A DNA stretch of 64,000 bases from Aidingimonas halophila (GCF_900106955.1 NZ_FNNI01000010.1:1-64000), one strand, 5' to 3'. Shown: positions 8,633 to 17,515, numbered from the stretch's first letter. A program made the numbers and translations. The notes: generated from the sequence alone by a model not told the origin.

Positions 8633-10557
8633 TCCGGCAACTCCTCGAGTTTGGCGATGACGGCATCGGCCAAACGTCCGAAGGATTCGGGAATATTCGC
8701 GAGCAGGTCTGCATCGCTGAGATTGGCAAGCGCGTCAATGTGCGCGGCCGGCTTGCTTCCTAGCTTGAAGCTGCGGTGATAAGTGCTGAACAGTTGCTGT
8801 TCGTCCTCGCTATATTGGCTTGCATCCTGATGGTTCTTGCCGAGGACAGCCTTGATCGTTGACTCTTCGGGCGTTTCTTTCTCGGCATCGTAGGCAACCG
8901 GGTAGGCCAGCAGCATGGAAAAATCGAGATCCATGGGCGCCGAGAAAAACACTCCGCGATTCTCCAATTCGAGGAATACGCTTTTCTCGTCTTCAAAATA
9001 GTGATGTGTTCGGACTGGTTTTTCGACTGCATCCCATTTAGGTAGATCCCAATCATCAGGGAGCGCTTTTGTCGGCTCAAACTTCACGAGTTGATCATTC
9101 ACGTATTTGATCCGTCCCCAGCCGGCGGCATAACGAGCCACATCAAGATCCAACAGTGTCAAATACGGAATCTGCAGTGAAGAGAGCAGCCGCCAAAAGT
9201 GATTGACATGACGCCCCCCCAAGGGCGCTATCGAAACTGCTGACTCATCAACCGGAGCCCCTTTGGCCTGAAGTAGCCGTGGCAACACGATTTCTTCACT
9301 ATCACCCTCTCCCAGAACCACCAAGCGGGAGAAATAGACTTCAGGAAAGGCCTGTACGGCCTCACGCACAAATTTGTGTGCTTCGTCTCCGTTTTCCGGC
9401 AGTGGAATGTGCATGACGCGTGATGTTCGATTCCGGGTCAGCCGTAGATAGCGGATACGTTCCGGAGCGACGCGCCGCAACATCGTCGGCGCGTGGGTCG
9501 CAATCAGTGCTTGTGCGTCACCTTCGCTGGTCATCTTGTTGAGCGCATTGACGATCCGCCCAAGGTAGTGCGGAGAGAGGCTGTTTTCTGGCTCTTCGAC
9601 CGCCACCAGCGTAAACACGGGCGGACGCAGTTTTTCTGCGTCGAAAGAATCGTCATCTTCAGCTAGGACAGCGCGACCAATGGCTTGCGAGGACAGCACG
9701 AGGGACAGATACAGCATCGACTTCTGACCATCGCTCAGTCTCGAGAAGTCCACCAACTGCTCGTCATGGCCCGGCGTGAATGATACCGACATATGTCGCA
9801 GCAATGCTTCAATCTCGGACGTAGCAAATGTGAGCTTGGGGTCGACAAAGAAGCTTCCCTTGTGCAAAGTACTCCATGTCGATTTCAAGCTTTTGCTGAA
9901 CGTGTTGATTGATTGATTCGCCGCCAAGCTGTCGCTGATTTGGTCGGTCAGGCCCTTGATAACGGCTCGTTCTGCATCCCAGTTCACCGCACGCAGCATG
10001 CGTCCCAGCAATGCATTGGCGCCATAGGCAATGTGATCGGCAGGGTCACGGCGTGCGGGCAGGTAGTGAACGTGGATATGCTTGCGTTCAGATCGGGGAA
10101 CTTGAGCTGTGCTCAGCGGCGAGCCATCTGCATTGATGTCCAGCACATAGACCATGCTTTCTTCTATATCTCCATCCAAGCCCATGGTGGCGGTGAGGCG
10201 GAAACGCACTCGCGGTGTGCCGTCGATTTCGTCAAGGCGCATGTGGCCGAAATGAGGGGCTACCGTACTATTGTCGTCGTCATCCTCGTCGCCGAGTTCC
10301 GGGAACAGAAAGTCTGCCTCAATCCATAGCTGACGCTCATCTGGCGGTGCTTCCTCGTTGAATGGGACATGAAAATCCGAGCGCAAGATCCGGCGCAGTG
10401 ATGGCTCAAAGGCAAACAGACGGCACAGGGCTTGGAGTGCTGCTGTCTTGCCTGAGCCGTTATGGCCGATGAGATAAGTAATCTCCTCCAGCCAGATCTC
10501 GGTGGGCGCCGCTCCGAATGACTGGAAGTTCGAGAGCCGGATCGTTTGAAGCCTCAT
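8629..10557 (-). CDS. gajA: OLD-family ATPase/TOPRIM nuclease, GajA-type subunit of a Gabija system
   Basis: The 642-residue protein begins with an ABC/SMC-like ATPase: Walker A GHNGSGKT at 31-38, signature LSDGQKSM, Walker B FTLVAVEEPENSLSP, and an H-loop ATHAPTML. This is followed by a TOPRIM nuclease domain with VVLGEGDSEE (catalytic glutamate) and LLDLDVA (DxD metal site). This is the layout of class 2 OLD nucleases such as GajA, which nick or cleave phage DNA when nucleotide levels fall. It overlaps the helicase gene downstream by four bases. A polyacidic loop (EDDDDN) interrupts the ATPase part. Length is slightly above the usual 580-600. Confidence 0.87.
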   Translation of the reverse strand: MRLQTIRLSNFQSFGAAPTEIWLEEITYLIGHNGSGKTAALQALCRLFAFEPSLRRILRSDFHVPFNEEAPPDERQLWIEADFLFPELGDEDDDDNSTVAPHFGHMRLDEIDGTPRVRFRLTATMGLDGDIEESMVYVLDINADGSPLSTAQVPRSERKHIHVHYLPARRDPADHIAYGANALLGRMLRAVNWDAERAVIKGLTDQISDSLAANQSINTFSKSLKSTWSTLHKGSFFVDPKLTFATSEIEALLRHMSVSFTPGHDEQLVDFSRLSDGQKSMLYLSLVLSSQAIGRAVLAEDDDSFDAEKLRPPVFTLVAVEEPENSLSPHYLGRIVNALNKMTSEGDAQALIATHAPTMLRRVAPERIRYLRLTRNRTSRVMHIPLPENGDEAHKFVREAVQAFPEVYFSRLVVLGEGDSEEIVLPRLLQAKGAPVDESAVSIAPLGGRHVNHFWRLLSSLQIPYLTLLDLDVARYAAGWGRIKYVNDQLVKFEPTKALPDDWDLPKWDAVEKPVRTHHYFEDEKSVFLELENRGVFFSAPMDLDFSMLLAYPVAYDAEKETPEESTIKAVLGKNHQDASQYSEDEQQLFSTYHRSFKLGSKPAAHIDALANLSDADLLANIPESFGRLADAVIAKLEELPE

Positions 10558-10711
10558 TAAATGTCCTCACCTGAGTTTGTCGTTATGGGGAGATGAGTGG
10601 TCAATCTGCACCAAAGAGCGGCCGTTTGGCCGACAACCCCGACCGACAACAACCGCTGCGGAGCAGTCATCGGCCTTTCCTCATCGAACTTCCGCTTTGG
10701 GTCGATAGCCG

Positions 10712-11044
10712 TCATTCCACTATCTCCTCATAGAACGCCAGCCTCCCCTCTATCTCCTCCATTCCTTCCAACGGTCGCTCATAACTCCACGCCACATCGG
10801 CGTGCTCGCCAAACGAGAAATACGCGGCGTCGCCCTTGAATGGACAATGAGTCACGGTCTCGGAGGGGGTCAGCAGGTCCATTCGTACGTCGTCGCGGGG
10901 AATGTACTGGCGCGCCGGATAACCGCGTTCTCGGAGCTCGATGGCGCGGGTGGTGTCGGCGAGCGGTGTGCCATCGATGACGACACGCACCCGGCGGTCG
11001 TGCGGGTTCAGGGTGATGCGGGGTTCTGAGGAAGCCGGTGCCAT
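10712..11044 (-). CDS. DUF427 protein
   Basis: The 110-residue protein matches the DUF427 family: an N-terminal PHDRRVRVVIDG strand pair, YPARQYIPRDDV, and the conserved THCPFKGDAAYFS and VAWSYERP segments. The fold is a small beta barrel of unknown function, cytoplasmic. The gene stands alone between Gabija and the FrnE-like gene. A decayed partial copy of this gene, with its upstream region, lies near 26,350-26,585, showing that this segment was once duplicated. Confidence 0.9.
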   Translation of the reverse strand: MAPASSEPRITLNPHDRRVRVVIDGTPLADTTRAIELRERGYPARQYIPRDDVRMDLLTPSETVTHCPFKGDAAYFSFGEHADVAWSYERPLEGMEEIEGRLAFYEEIVE

Positions 11045-11260
11045 GGTGCCATCCCTTGCGTACGGGTTGTGTCGTTATGGTGTCATTGGGTTCAGCCTAG
11101 CACCGAAGGATGTTTTGCCCCATGCGTTGGATCAACGGAATGGCCGGGGCAGTACACTCAACACGGTGGCCCATGGTCAGGCATGCCGCGTCGATGAACC
11201 ACACCATGGCTCCTGGAGATGCTAGAGTTCGAGTGAACCCTTCCCAATGGCTCAGCGACC

Positions 11261-11902
11261 ATGTCCCACGTCGACATCACCGTGATCTCCGATGCCATCT
11301 GCCCATGGTGTTTCATCGGCAAGCGCCACCTCGATCTCGCCCTGGCCGAACTGCCCGAGGAAATCGGCGTGTCGGTGGCTTGGCATCCTTTCGAGCTCAA
11401 CCCCGACATGCCCGCCGAGGGGCTGTCGCGGCGCGACTACCGCACCGCCAAGTTCGGCTCGTGGGAGCGCTCCCAGGCTCTCGACGCCCAGGTTGAGGCG
11501 GCTGCCACCCAGGCCGGTCTCGAGATTCACCACGAGCGCATGACACGAACGCCCAACACCTTCAATGCCCACCGGCTGATCTGGCTCGCCGGGGAACATG
11601 GATTCCAGTCGGCCGTGGTCGACGCGCTCTTCCGGTACTACTTCGTCGAAGGGCAGGACATCGGTGACAGCGCGGTACTGGCCAACGCCGCCCTAGACGG
11701 TGGACTGGTGGGTATCGACATCCCCGCCTTCCTGGCGGGCGACCAGGGCCGCAGTGAGGTAAGAGCCGGCCTCGACGAGGCGCGGCGCCTGGGTGTGAGC
11801 GGCGTGCCCACCTTCATCATCGACGATACAGTCGATCTGTCGGGTGCCCAACCACCCGAGACACTGCGCCAGGCGATTCTCGAGACGACCGACAAGCGTT
11901 GA
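11261..11902 (+). CDS. DsbA-family oxidoreductase, FrnE-like
   Basis: The 213-residue protein has a CPWC active site at residues 15-18 in a thioredoxin fold with a long helical insert, and a cis-proline motif GVPTFIID near residue 182. There is no signal peptide, so it is cytoplasmic. This combination defines the FrnE branch of DsbA proteins (also related to 2-hydroxychromene-2-carboxylate isomerases), which act in disulfide chemistry or oxidative-stress defence. A thioredoxin 2 gene lies about 200 bp downstream on the other strand. Confidence 0.9.
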   Translation: MSHVDITVISDAICPWCFIGKRHLDLALAELPEEIGVSVAWHPFELNPDMPAEGLSRRDYRTAKFGSWERSQALDAQVEAAATQAGLEIHHERMTRTPNTFNAHRLIWLAGEHGFQSAVVDALFRYYFVEGQDIGDSAVLANAALDGGLVGIDIPAFLAGDQGRSEVRAGLDEARRLGVSGVPTFIIDDTVDLSGAQPPETLRQAILETTDKR

Positions 11903-12110
11903 GGGCCCCGCATCCCGACGATCTCGAGATTGGTTCCCACGGCAAGGAAAGCAGCAACGATGCGGCCTACCCTGCCCAAGCCATTAGCGTCTGGCTGAGC
12001 GACGCCACGGCCTTCTCCAGCTCGGCGAGGCCCTGATGCGTCGCCCGTTGATTTCCGAAGATCGACAGTGTAGACGCTGATCGCTCGCGGTATCGGAACG
12101 GTGCTTTAGC

Positions 12111-12548
12111 CTAGAGGAGGTACGGCTCGAGCCAGCGTCTCAGTTGCGCTCCCTGCATCAGCCCGGCCTGGCGGGCGATCTCGCGCCCGCCCTTCAAGAC
12201 GATCAGCGTGGGGATGCTGCGAATGCCGAAGCGCCCGGCCAGGTTAGGTTCTGCTTGGGTGTCGAGCTTAGCGAAGCGGATCCGCGGCTCCAGTTCGGCA
12301 GCCACCTGGGCGAAGACCGGCGCCATCATCTTGCAGGGTCCGCACCAGTCGGCCCAGAAATCCACCACCACCGGCAGCTCGCTGCGCTCGACCAAGGCCG
12401 CATAGTTGGCGCTGGTGAGCTCCAGCGGTGCGCCGGTGAACAGCGCTCGTTTACACTTGCCGCAGCGCGAGGCGTCGGCCAGCCGCGCCGTGGTCACGCG
12501 ATTGATGGCCAGACAATGGGGGCAGGCCACATGCAGGGAGTCGGTCAT
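12111..12548 (-). CDS. trxC: thioredoxin 2 (TrxC)
   Basis: The 145-residue protein carries an N-terminal zinc finger with two CxxC pairs (CPHC at about residues 9-12, CGKC about 29-32), then a thioredoxin domain with the active site WCGPC and the cis-Pro segment SIPTLIVL. These two parts together identify thioredoxin 2, a cytoplasmic disulfide reductase linked to oxidative stress. I chose the ATG at 12548 because it begins the conserved MTDSLHVACPHC and has GGAG upstream; the open frame extends further 5' without homology. Confidence 0.93.
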   Translation of the reverse strand: MTDSLHVACPHCLAINRVTTARLADASRCGKCKRALFTGAPLELTSANYAALVERSELPVVVDFWADWCGPCKMMAPVFAQVAAELEPRIRFAKLDTQAEPNLAGRFGIRSIPTLIVLKGGREIARQAGLMQGAQLRRWLEPYLL

Positions 12549-12971
12549 GGCAGGGCTCCAGGAAGGATGACATTGACGAGAATATGGAGGCGCCCGCCAT
12601 GAAAGCAAAGCCAAGACGCCCTTCTCGACATGATGAAACTCGCCATCTCCTGGCCTCAATGGTTTGGTAAGCTGCGGAAGGCGGGGCTTGGCCGCTGGCG
12701 TAACCGCGCAGCACGGTGTAACGCGTCACCTGCTCATCATCGAGCCCATGGTAAACCCGACGAGGCTGTCAATGGATGCACCGTGAATAGGCTCCCGCGT
12801 ACCATGCACAGAGAAGCGGTACACTGCGACGAAGCAAACCAATGGCAAGGCAAACAGCTCCGATGAGACGATCCGCTGCCCCTACGCATACCCGGCATTC
12901 GCGAGGCGACGCCAGGTCATGACTACAGACATGGCATTTTTCACTGAATACAGGACAGGGAGAGTCGGCCT
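12549..12971. other. intergenic stretch with a MTA-nucleosidase gene fragment
   Basis: No complete gene is present. From about 12,819 the sequence resembles the region upstream of and around the start of the MTA/SAH nucleosidase gene (16,104-16,190), listed separately. The rest appears to hold only the promoters of trxC and the GGDEF gene. Confidence 0.5.
12819..12930 (+). pseudogene. 5' fragment resembling the MTA/SAH nucleosidase gene
   Basis: A GCGGTACACTG promoter-like string is followed about 20 bases later by an ATG opening MARQTAPMRRSAAP and stopping at 26 codons. The nucleosidase gene at 16,131 has the same layout and begins MARQTVSMKHSPTP; 16 bases at the start are identical. Nearby CGGCATTCGCGAGG also matches an internal stretch of that gene (near 16,552). 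The simplest reading is a duplicated and internally deleted copy. It encodes no usable enzyme. Confidence 0.55.
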
Positions 12972-14177
12972 TTGTCGTCGCCAATAACGAGATACTCGCT
13001 CAACTGGCTGACCGGTCAGTTTCACGAGCCAAGCAGGGAAGCGATGTATCGCCGTGACATCGATTCCAGAGTTCGCCTCGAAACCTGCCTGGCCCTCAGC
13101 GTGGCTGCCCTGGTCTTTGGCATGTTTGCCATTTCGGACTACTACTATACCGGCGTGAGCACCGAGCTTTACCTGCTGCTCGCCATGCGAATCCTGGTGG
13201 TCGTCTCATGCCTGGCTCTGGCATTCGTGATCGGGCGCTGGGGAAACTGTTCACGCAAGGGCTGGCTGCATGCCTTGCCACTCTGGATACTGGCAACGGG
13301 CATCATCCTGATCGTTCCCTTGCGCCCCGAAAGCCTCTCGACACAGGTCACCGCCGTGGTGGTGGCCACCATGGCCTTCTACCTGCTGATTCCCAACCTG
13401 CTCCCCGTGGTGGCATTCGCCAGCCTCTATTTGAGCCTGGGCTTCCTGGCTTCAGCGATGATGGTGGCCGATATTCCTGCCGTGGTCGCACTGCGCATAT
13501 TGCTGTTGCTCATCATGACCAATGCCGTGGGGTTCTTCGCCTTGCTGCGTCTTGAAAAACTGCAACGAAAGCAGTTCGCGCTGCTGCAGGAAGAGCGCAT
13601 TCAGAACCGCCAGCTGGTCGAGGAAATCGCTCACCGAAAATCGCTGGAAACGCAGTTGCGCATGGTGGCCGAGCGGGATGCCTTGACGGGCCTGGACAGA
13701 CGAAGCCATTTCATGAAGCGCGCCGAGGCGCTGCTTCTACGGTCGCAGCTCGAGAAGACGCCCTTCAGCCTGTTCATGATCGACGTGGACCACTTCAAGG
13801 CCATCAACGACACCTGGGGGCACAGCCAGGGGGACCGGGTGCTGACCGCGATCGCGGGGACCTGCAAGCGATCCCTCAGGCCCCAGGACATGATCGGGCG
13901 CTTCGGCGGCGAAGAGTTCATCGTGGCCCTGCCGAATACTCACCTGAAAGACGCCCGAATGGTCGCGGAACGCGTGCAGAAGACGGTCGCCGAACTGCCG
14001 GCGATGGAGGAAATGCCCGACCATCGTCTGACCGTTACCATCGGCATCGCCGGGGTATTCGATGAAGAGACTGACTTACCCGCCCTGATCCAGCAGGCCG
14101 ACCAGGCCCTGTACGCCGGCAAGCACGGCGGAAGGAACCGGGTCGTGATGAGCCACGAAGGCACGAACGAGGCTTGA
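12972..14177 (+). CDS. membrane-bound diguanylate cyclase (GGDEF)
   Basis: The 401-residue protein has about six N-terminal membrane helices (roughly residues 35-205), a short coiled coil (about 205-235) and a C-terminal GGDEF domain. The active-site loop is GGEEF within RFGGEEFIVALP, a catalytically competent form, preceded by the metal-binding DVDHFKAIND, so the enzyme should make cyclic di-GMP at the inner membrane. No RxxD inhibitory site is obvious in the expected place. The start is a TTG with AGGGAGAG about eight bases upstream; an ATG at 13,044 is an alternative and would lose only a polar tail. Confidence 0.88.
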   Translation: MSSPITRYSLNWLTGQFHEPSREAMYRRDIDSRVRLETCLALSVAALVFGMFAISDYYYTGVSTELYLLLAMRILVVVSCLALAFVIGRWGNCSRKGWLHALPLWILATGIILIVPLRPESLSTQVTAVVVATMAFYLLIPNLLPVVAFASLYLSLGFLASAMMVADIPAVVALRILLLLIMTNAVGFFALLRLEKLQRKQFALLQEERIQNRQLVEEIAHRKSLETQLRMVAERDALTGLDRRSHFMKRAEALLLRSQLEKTPFSLFMIDVDHFKAINDTWGHSQGDRVLTAIAGTCKRSLRPQDMIGRFGGEEFIVALPNTHLKDARMVAERVQKTVAELPAMEEMPDHRLTVTIGIAGVFDEETDLPALIQQADQALYAGKHGGRNRVVMSHEGTNEA

Positions 14178-14313
14178 GGAAAAGGAGCGGGTACACACCG
14201 GCATCAGCCACGCACGGAACTGCCTCACTGTGGTGAAAAGCGGCCACGAAATGCTGGATGAAGCGGTGACGGGGGTAGCGAGGACGAGCACGGAGCAAGC
14301 CAGGGGCCGTTTC

Positions 14314-15018
14314 TCAGGTCGTCACCGCCGGCTCGCGGCTGGTTCGGTAGAGTTCCTGCAACCGGCCGATCAGTGCATCCACCCGGCGCTCTGCCGCCGC
14401 GATGGAGGCTGCCAACGGCTCTCCGCCCTCTTCCTGGTGCTCGATGGCCACCCGATGGATTCGAGTGATGCCGATGAATTCCAGCGCCGTGGACAGGCCG
14501 GGCTCCAGGTGATTCATGTGGGCCAGCTCGCCGCCGGGCTCGAAGCCGGCCCCGCCCCGTGACGACAGAACGATCGCGTGACGCGGGCGGTCGGCCAGGC
14601 GGGGCGTGAAGGGGTCGTCCGGCCGGCTCGGATCGTAGTCCACCGTGCGCCCCATGCGCACCACCAGGTCCACCCAGGCCTTCAGCGCCGCCGGCATGCC
14701 GAAGTTGTACAGCGGGGCGCCGATCACCACGACGTCGGCTGCCGTCAGCTCGTCGATCAGCCGATCACTCTCGGCGAGCACCTCCGCCATCCAGGGCTCC
14801 TGGCGTTCCAGGGGCGTGAAGGCGGCCTGGATCCAGCGCTGGTCGATGAAGGAGGGCGGGCTGCCGCCCACGTCGCGATGGGTCACGATGGCCTCCGGCT
14901 GACGGGCCTGCCAGCCGGTGACGAAGCGGTGGGTAAGGCGGCGGCTGAGGGAGCCGTGCTCGTCGGTGCCGGCGAGGCCGGGGCGGGCACTGGCGTCCAG
15001 CTGCAGGATATGGGTCAT
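14314..15018 (-). CDS. azoR: FMN-dependent NADH-azoreductase
   Basis: The 234-residue flavodoxin-fold protein starts MTHILQLDASARPG, the FMN phosphate loop, and has APLYNFGMPAALKAWVD and LSSRGG, all hallmarks of AzoR-type azo/quinone reductases. It acts in the cytosol, reducing quinones and azo compounds with NADH. I chose the ATG at 15,018 because AAGGAG lies upstream and homology begins there. It is divergent from a LysR-type regulator, with a perfect inverted repeat between them, so induction by that regulator is likely. It is a little longer than E. coli AzoR (about 200). Confidence 0.9.
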   Translation of the reverse strand: MTHILQLDASARPGLAGTDEHGSLSRRLTHRFVTGWQARQPEAIVTHRDVGGSPPSFIDQRWIQAAFTPLERQEPWMAEVLAESDRLIDELTAADVVVIGAPLYNFGMPAALKAWVDLVVRMGRTVDYDPSRPDDPFTPRLADRPRHAIVLSSRGGAGFEPGGELAHMNHLEPGLSTALEFIGITRIHRVAIEHQEEGGEPLAASIAAAERRVDALIGRLQELYRTSREPAVTT

Positions 15019-15035
15019 GTCAGGCTCCTTGTATT

Positions 15036-15050
15036 GTGAGTTGAACTCAC
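15036..15050. promoter_or_regulatory. inverted repeat between azoR and lysR, likely LysR operator
   Basis: GTGAGTT-G-AACTCAC is a perfect inverted repeat with one central base, about 18 bases upstream of azoR. Its position between divergent genes and its size suit a LysR-type recognition site. Confidence 0.55.
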
Positions 15051-15075
15051 TCATCGTTGAGGGGTGACTTGAGCC

Positions 15076-15081
15076 TATAAT
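15076..15081 (+). promoter_or_regulatory. -10 box of the lysR gene
   Basis: TATAAT, a perfect consensus -10 hexamer, lies 60 bases upstream of the LysR start; the -35 region is poorly conserved. Confidence 0.45.
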
Positions 15082-15140
15082 CCAGGTATTGGGGCCACAA
15101 ACGATGAATATTTGCCGGTATAGATGAGCCTAACTCAACC

Positions 15141-16073
15141 ATGAGCCCTCGCCGACTCCCTTCACTTTCTGCCCTGCGGGCGTTCGAGGCCGCCGCCCGC
15201 CACCAGAGCGCCAAGCAGGCAGCCAATGAGCTGTCCGTCACGGCCACGGCCATCAGTCATCACATCCGGGGGTTGGAGGATGCCCTGGAGGTGGAACTCT
15301 TCGTGCGCAAGCCTCGGCAGCTGGTGCTCACGCCGCAGGGACGGGAGCTCTTCCAGACTCTGGAAGCGGCGTTCGACAGCATCGGAGAGGCCGTTGCGCG
15401 CTTGAAGACGCCGCCCGTCCGTCAGGCGGCCACCCTCTCCACCACCCCGGCGGTGGCCGTGCGCTGGCTGCTGCCCTGGGTGTGCCTGCTGAGGGACTCG
15501 CATCCGGACATCGACCTGCGAATCCACGCCTCCCACGAGCCGGTGGCACTGGACGGCGTGACCGCGGATCTGGCAATTCGCTATGGCGACGGCCAGTGGC
15601 CGGGACTGGTGGTGGAAAAGCTGTTCGACAACACCTTCATCCCGGCCTGCAGCCCCCACCTGAACCTGAACGATCCGTCTGAGCTGCCCGATCATCCGCT
15701 GATTCACTTTCGGCCCCAGAACGCCTCGGTAACGCCCGCAGACTGGGCCGGCTGGCAGAAGCGGGCCAAGGTGGAGGGGCTGGATGTCGGCGCCGGGCTG
15801 GTATTTTCCGACGAGACCCACGCCATTTCCGCTGCCATCGGCGGTCAGGGAGTGGCCCTGATGAGTCGCCCGCTGATCGCCGATGAACTGGCGGAGGGGC
15901 GCCTGGTCCAGCCCTTCGGGCCGGAGTTGGAGGGCAAGCCGTTCTATCTGGTCTATCCGGAAAGCCGGCGCGATACGCCGACGATACGAGCGATCCGCGA
16001 CTGGGTGATGAGGGTGCCGGGAGGACTTTACCAGCTTTCGGACAGCACTCGAGGAAATGCCAATGGCGTTTGA
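15141..16073 (+). CDS. LysR-family regulator, GcvA-like
   Basis: The 310-residue protein has an N-terminal winged HTH (RLPSLSALRAFEAAARHQS and the recognition helix around SVTATAISHHIRGLE), then a periplasmic-binding-like effector domain. The conserved YGDGQWPGL segment near residue 150 is typical of the GcvA/AmpR branch. It is divergent from azoR across a short region with a perfect palindrome, so it probably controls azoR and its own expression. Confidence 0.9.
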   Translation: MSPRRLPSLSALRAFEAAARHQSAKQAANELSVTATAISHHIRGLEDALEVELFVRKPRQLVLTPQGRELFQTLEAAFDSIGEAVARLKTPPVRQAATLSTTPAVAVRWLLPWVCLLRDSHPDIDLRIHASHEPVALDGVTADLAIRYGDGQWPGLVVEKLFDNTFIPACSPHLNLNDPSELPDHPLIHFRPQNASVTPADWAGWQKRAKVEGLDVGAGLVFSDETHAISAAIGGQGVALMSRPLIADELAEGRLVQPFGPELEGKPFYLVYPESRRDTPTIRAIRDWVMRVPGGLYQLSDSTRGNANGV

Positions 16074-16130
16074 TCCTGCCCAGCCGCGGTAGCCGGCCCG
16101 CCAAGGCGGTACACTGGGGCGACCTCACTC

Positions 16131-16832
16131 ATGGCAAGGCAAACAGTATCGATGAAACACTCTCCTACTCCTGACACTCGTACCGATGGAATCGGTGAGC
16201 CCCCGCTGACGGCACTCGGCGGCAGCTACATTCTCTTCGCGATGGCGGCCGATGCCGAATACGGCCCGCATCTCAGGCAGCGAATCGAGCCGCTCATGAC
16301 CGGCGTAGGCCCGGTCGAGGCGGCCGTCGAGCTCACCGCGGCCCTGGCCACCCTCACCCAGCGCGGGCGTCTACCGGACCTGGTGGTGTCGCTGGGCTCG
16401 GCGGGCAGCCCGGTGCTCGAGCAGACCGAGATCTATCAGGCGACTGCCGTGTCCTACCGTGACATGGACGCCACCTCGCTGGGCTTCGAGGCGGGCGCTA
16501 CACCCTTTCTCGACCTGCCGGCCTCTCTCCCGCTGCCCTTGCGCATTCCCGGCATTCGCGAGGCCACGCTGTCGACCGGCGCCAATATCGTCTCAGGCGC
16601 AGCCTATGACGCCATCGCCGCCGACATGGTGGACATGGAAAGTTATGCCTGCCTGCGCGCCTGCATGCGTTTCGAGGTGCCGCTGGTCGTGCTGCGCGGC
16701 ATTTCGGACGGCAAGGCCGAGCTGCACCACGTAGATGACTGGACGCAGTATCTCCACGTCATCGACGAGAGGCTGGCCATGACCGTCGACCGTCTTGGCG
16801 AGGCGCTCGCCGAAGGCCTGTTGAAGCACTGA
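16131..16832 (+). CDS. 5'-methylthioadenosine/S-adenosylhomocysteine nucleosidase
   Basis: The 233-residue protein matches the Pfs/MTAN nucleosidase family: a substrate loop after FAMAADAEYG, the glycine-rich VVSLGSAGSP, and VDMESYACLRAC with the conserved Met-Glu for ribose binding. The catalytic aspartate is probably in RGISDGKAE. It hydrolyses MTA and SAH to adenine plus a thiopentose, serving methionine salvage and methyl-donor recycling. The first 25 residues are extra compared with the E. coli protein. TACACT about 20 bases upstream may be a -10 box. A truncated look-alike of the gene start is found at 12,819. Confidence 0.85.
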   Translation: MARQTVSMKHSPTPDTRTDGIGEPPLTALGGSYILFAMAADAEYGPHLRQRIEPLMTGVGPVEAAVELTAALATLTQRGRLPDLVVSLGSAGSPVLEQTEIYQATAVSYRDMDATSLGFEAGATPFLDLPASLPLPLRIPGIREATLSTGANIVSGAAYDAIAADMVDMESYACLRACMRFEVPLVVLRGISDGKAELHHVDDWTQYLHVIDERLAMTVDRLGEALAEGLLKH

Positions 16833-16948
16833 GATCTGGCGGCGGCTGCGGAAGGTCCTTCTCTGCAGCGTCGTTTGACACGGCCGGGTGTACTGTATTT
16901 ATATAGCTTTTTATTTAGATAGATCGGTCTATACAGGAACGACAGTCG

Positions 16949-17515
16949 ATGCCAGCTTCCAAACGCGACCAGTTGCTCGCCACGGCCGAGCGCCTCTTCT
17001 ATGACCAGGGGTTCCATGCCACGGGGATCGACCGCATCGTGACGGCCGCCGGCGTGGTGCGTATGACGCTTTACAACCACTTCGCCTCCAAGGAGGCCCT
17101 GGTGATGGCCGTACTGAAGGCTCGTCACGAACGCTTCATGGCCAGTCTGGATACGGCAGCGGCCGCCGCCTCGCCGGGCCAGGCGACACTCGCCCTGGTC
17201 GAGGCGCATGGCCACTGGCTGGAGCAGTACAGCCAGCATGGCTGCATCATGGCCCAGGCGATGGGCGAGTACGCCGAGCACAGCGCCGAGATCCATGCCC
17301 TGGCGACTGCCGCCAAGACCGACCTGCTGGCTCGCCTCGAGACCGCCGTGGCCCGCGACGGGCTGGACCATCACACCCGTCTGGCACGACGCCTCTTCCT
17401 GATGCTGGAAGGCAGCAATACGGCGGTGGCGGTGCTGGGTGCGGAAGTGGCCCTGGCCGACACCCGGGCTGCGGCCGACGCCCTGCTCTCAGCGGCCTGG
17501 AGCGAGACCCCATGA
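16949..17515 (+). CDS. TetR/AcrR-family regulator
   Basis: The 188-residue protein begins with a classic TetR HTH: RDQLLATAERLFYDQGFH, then GIDRIVTAAGVVRMTLYNHF. The C-terminal ligand domain is all-helical and alanine rich. Its last four bases overlap the start of the downstream MFS transporter gene (ATGA), so the two form an operon and the regulator likely represses the exporter until a ligand binds. Confidence 0.92.
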   Translation: MPASKRDQLLATAERLFYDQGFHATGIDRIVTAAGVVRMTLYNHFASKEALVMAVLKARHERFMASLDTAAAAASPGQATLALVEAHGHWLEQYSQHGCIMAQAMGEYAEHSAEIHALATAAKTDLLARLETAVARDGLDHHTRLARRLFLMLEGSNTAVAVLGAEVALADTRAAADALLSAAWSETP

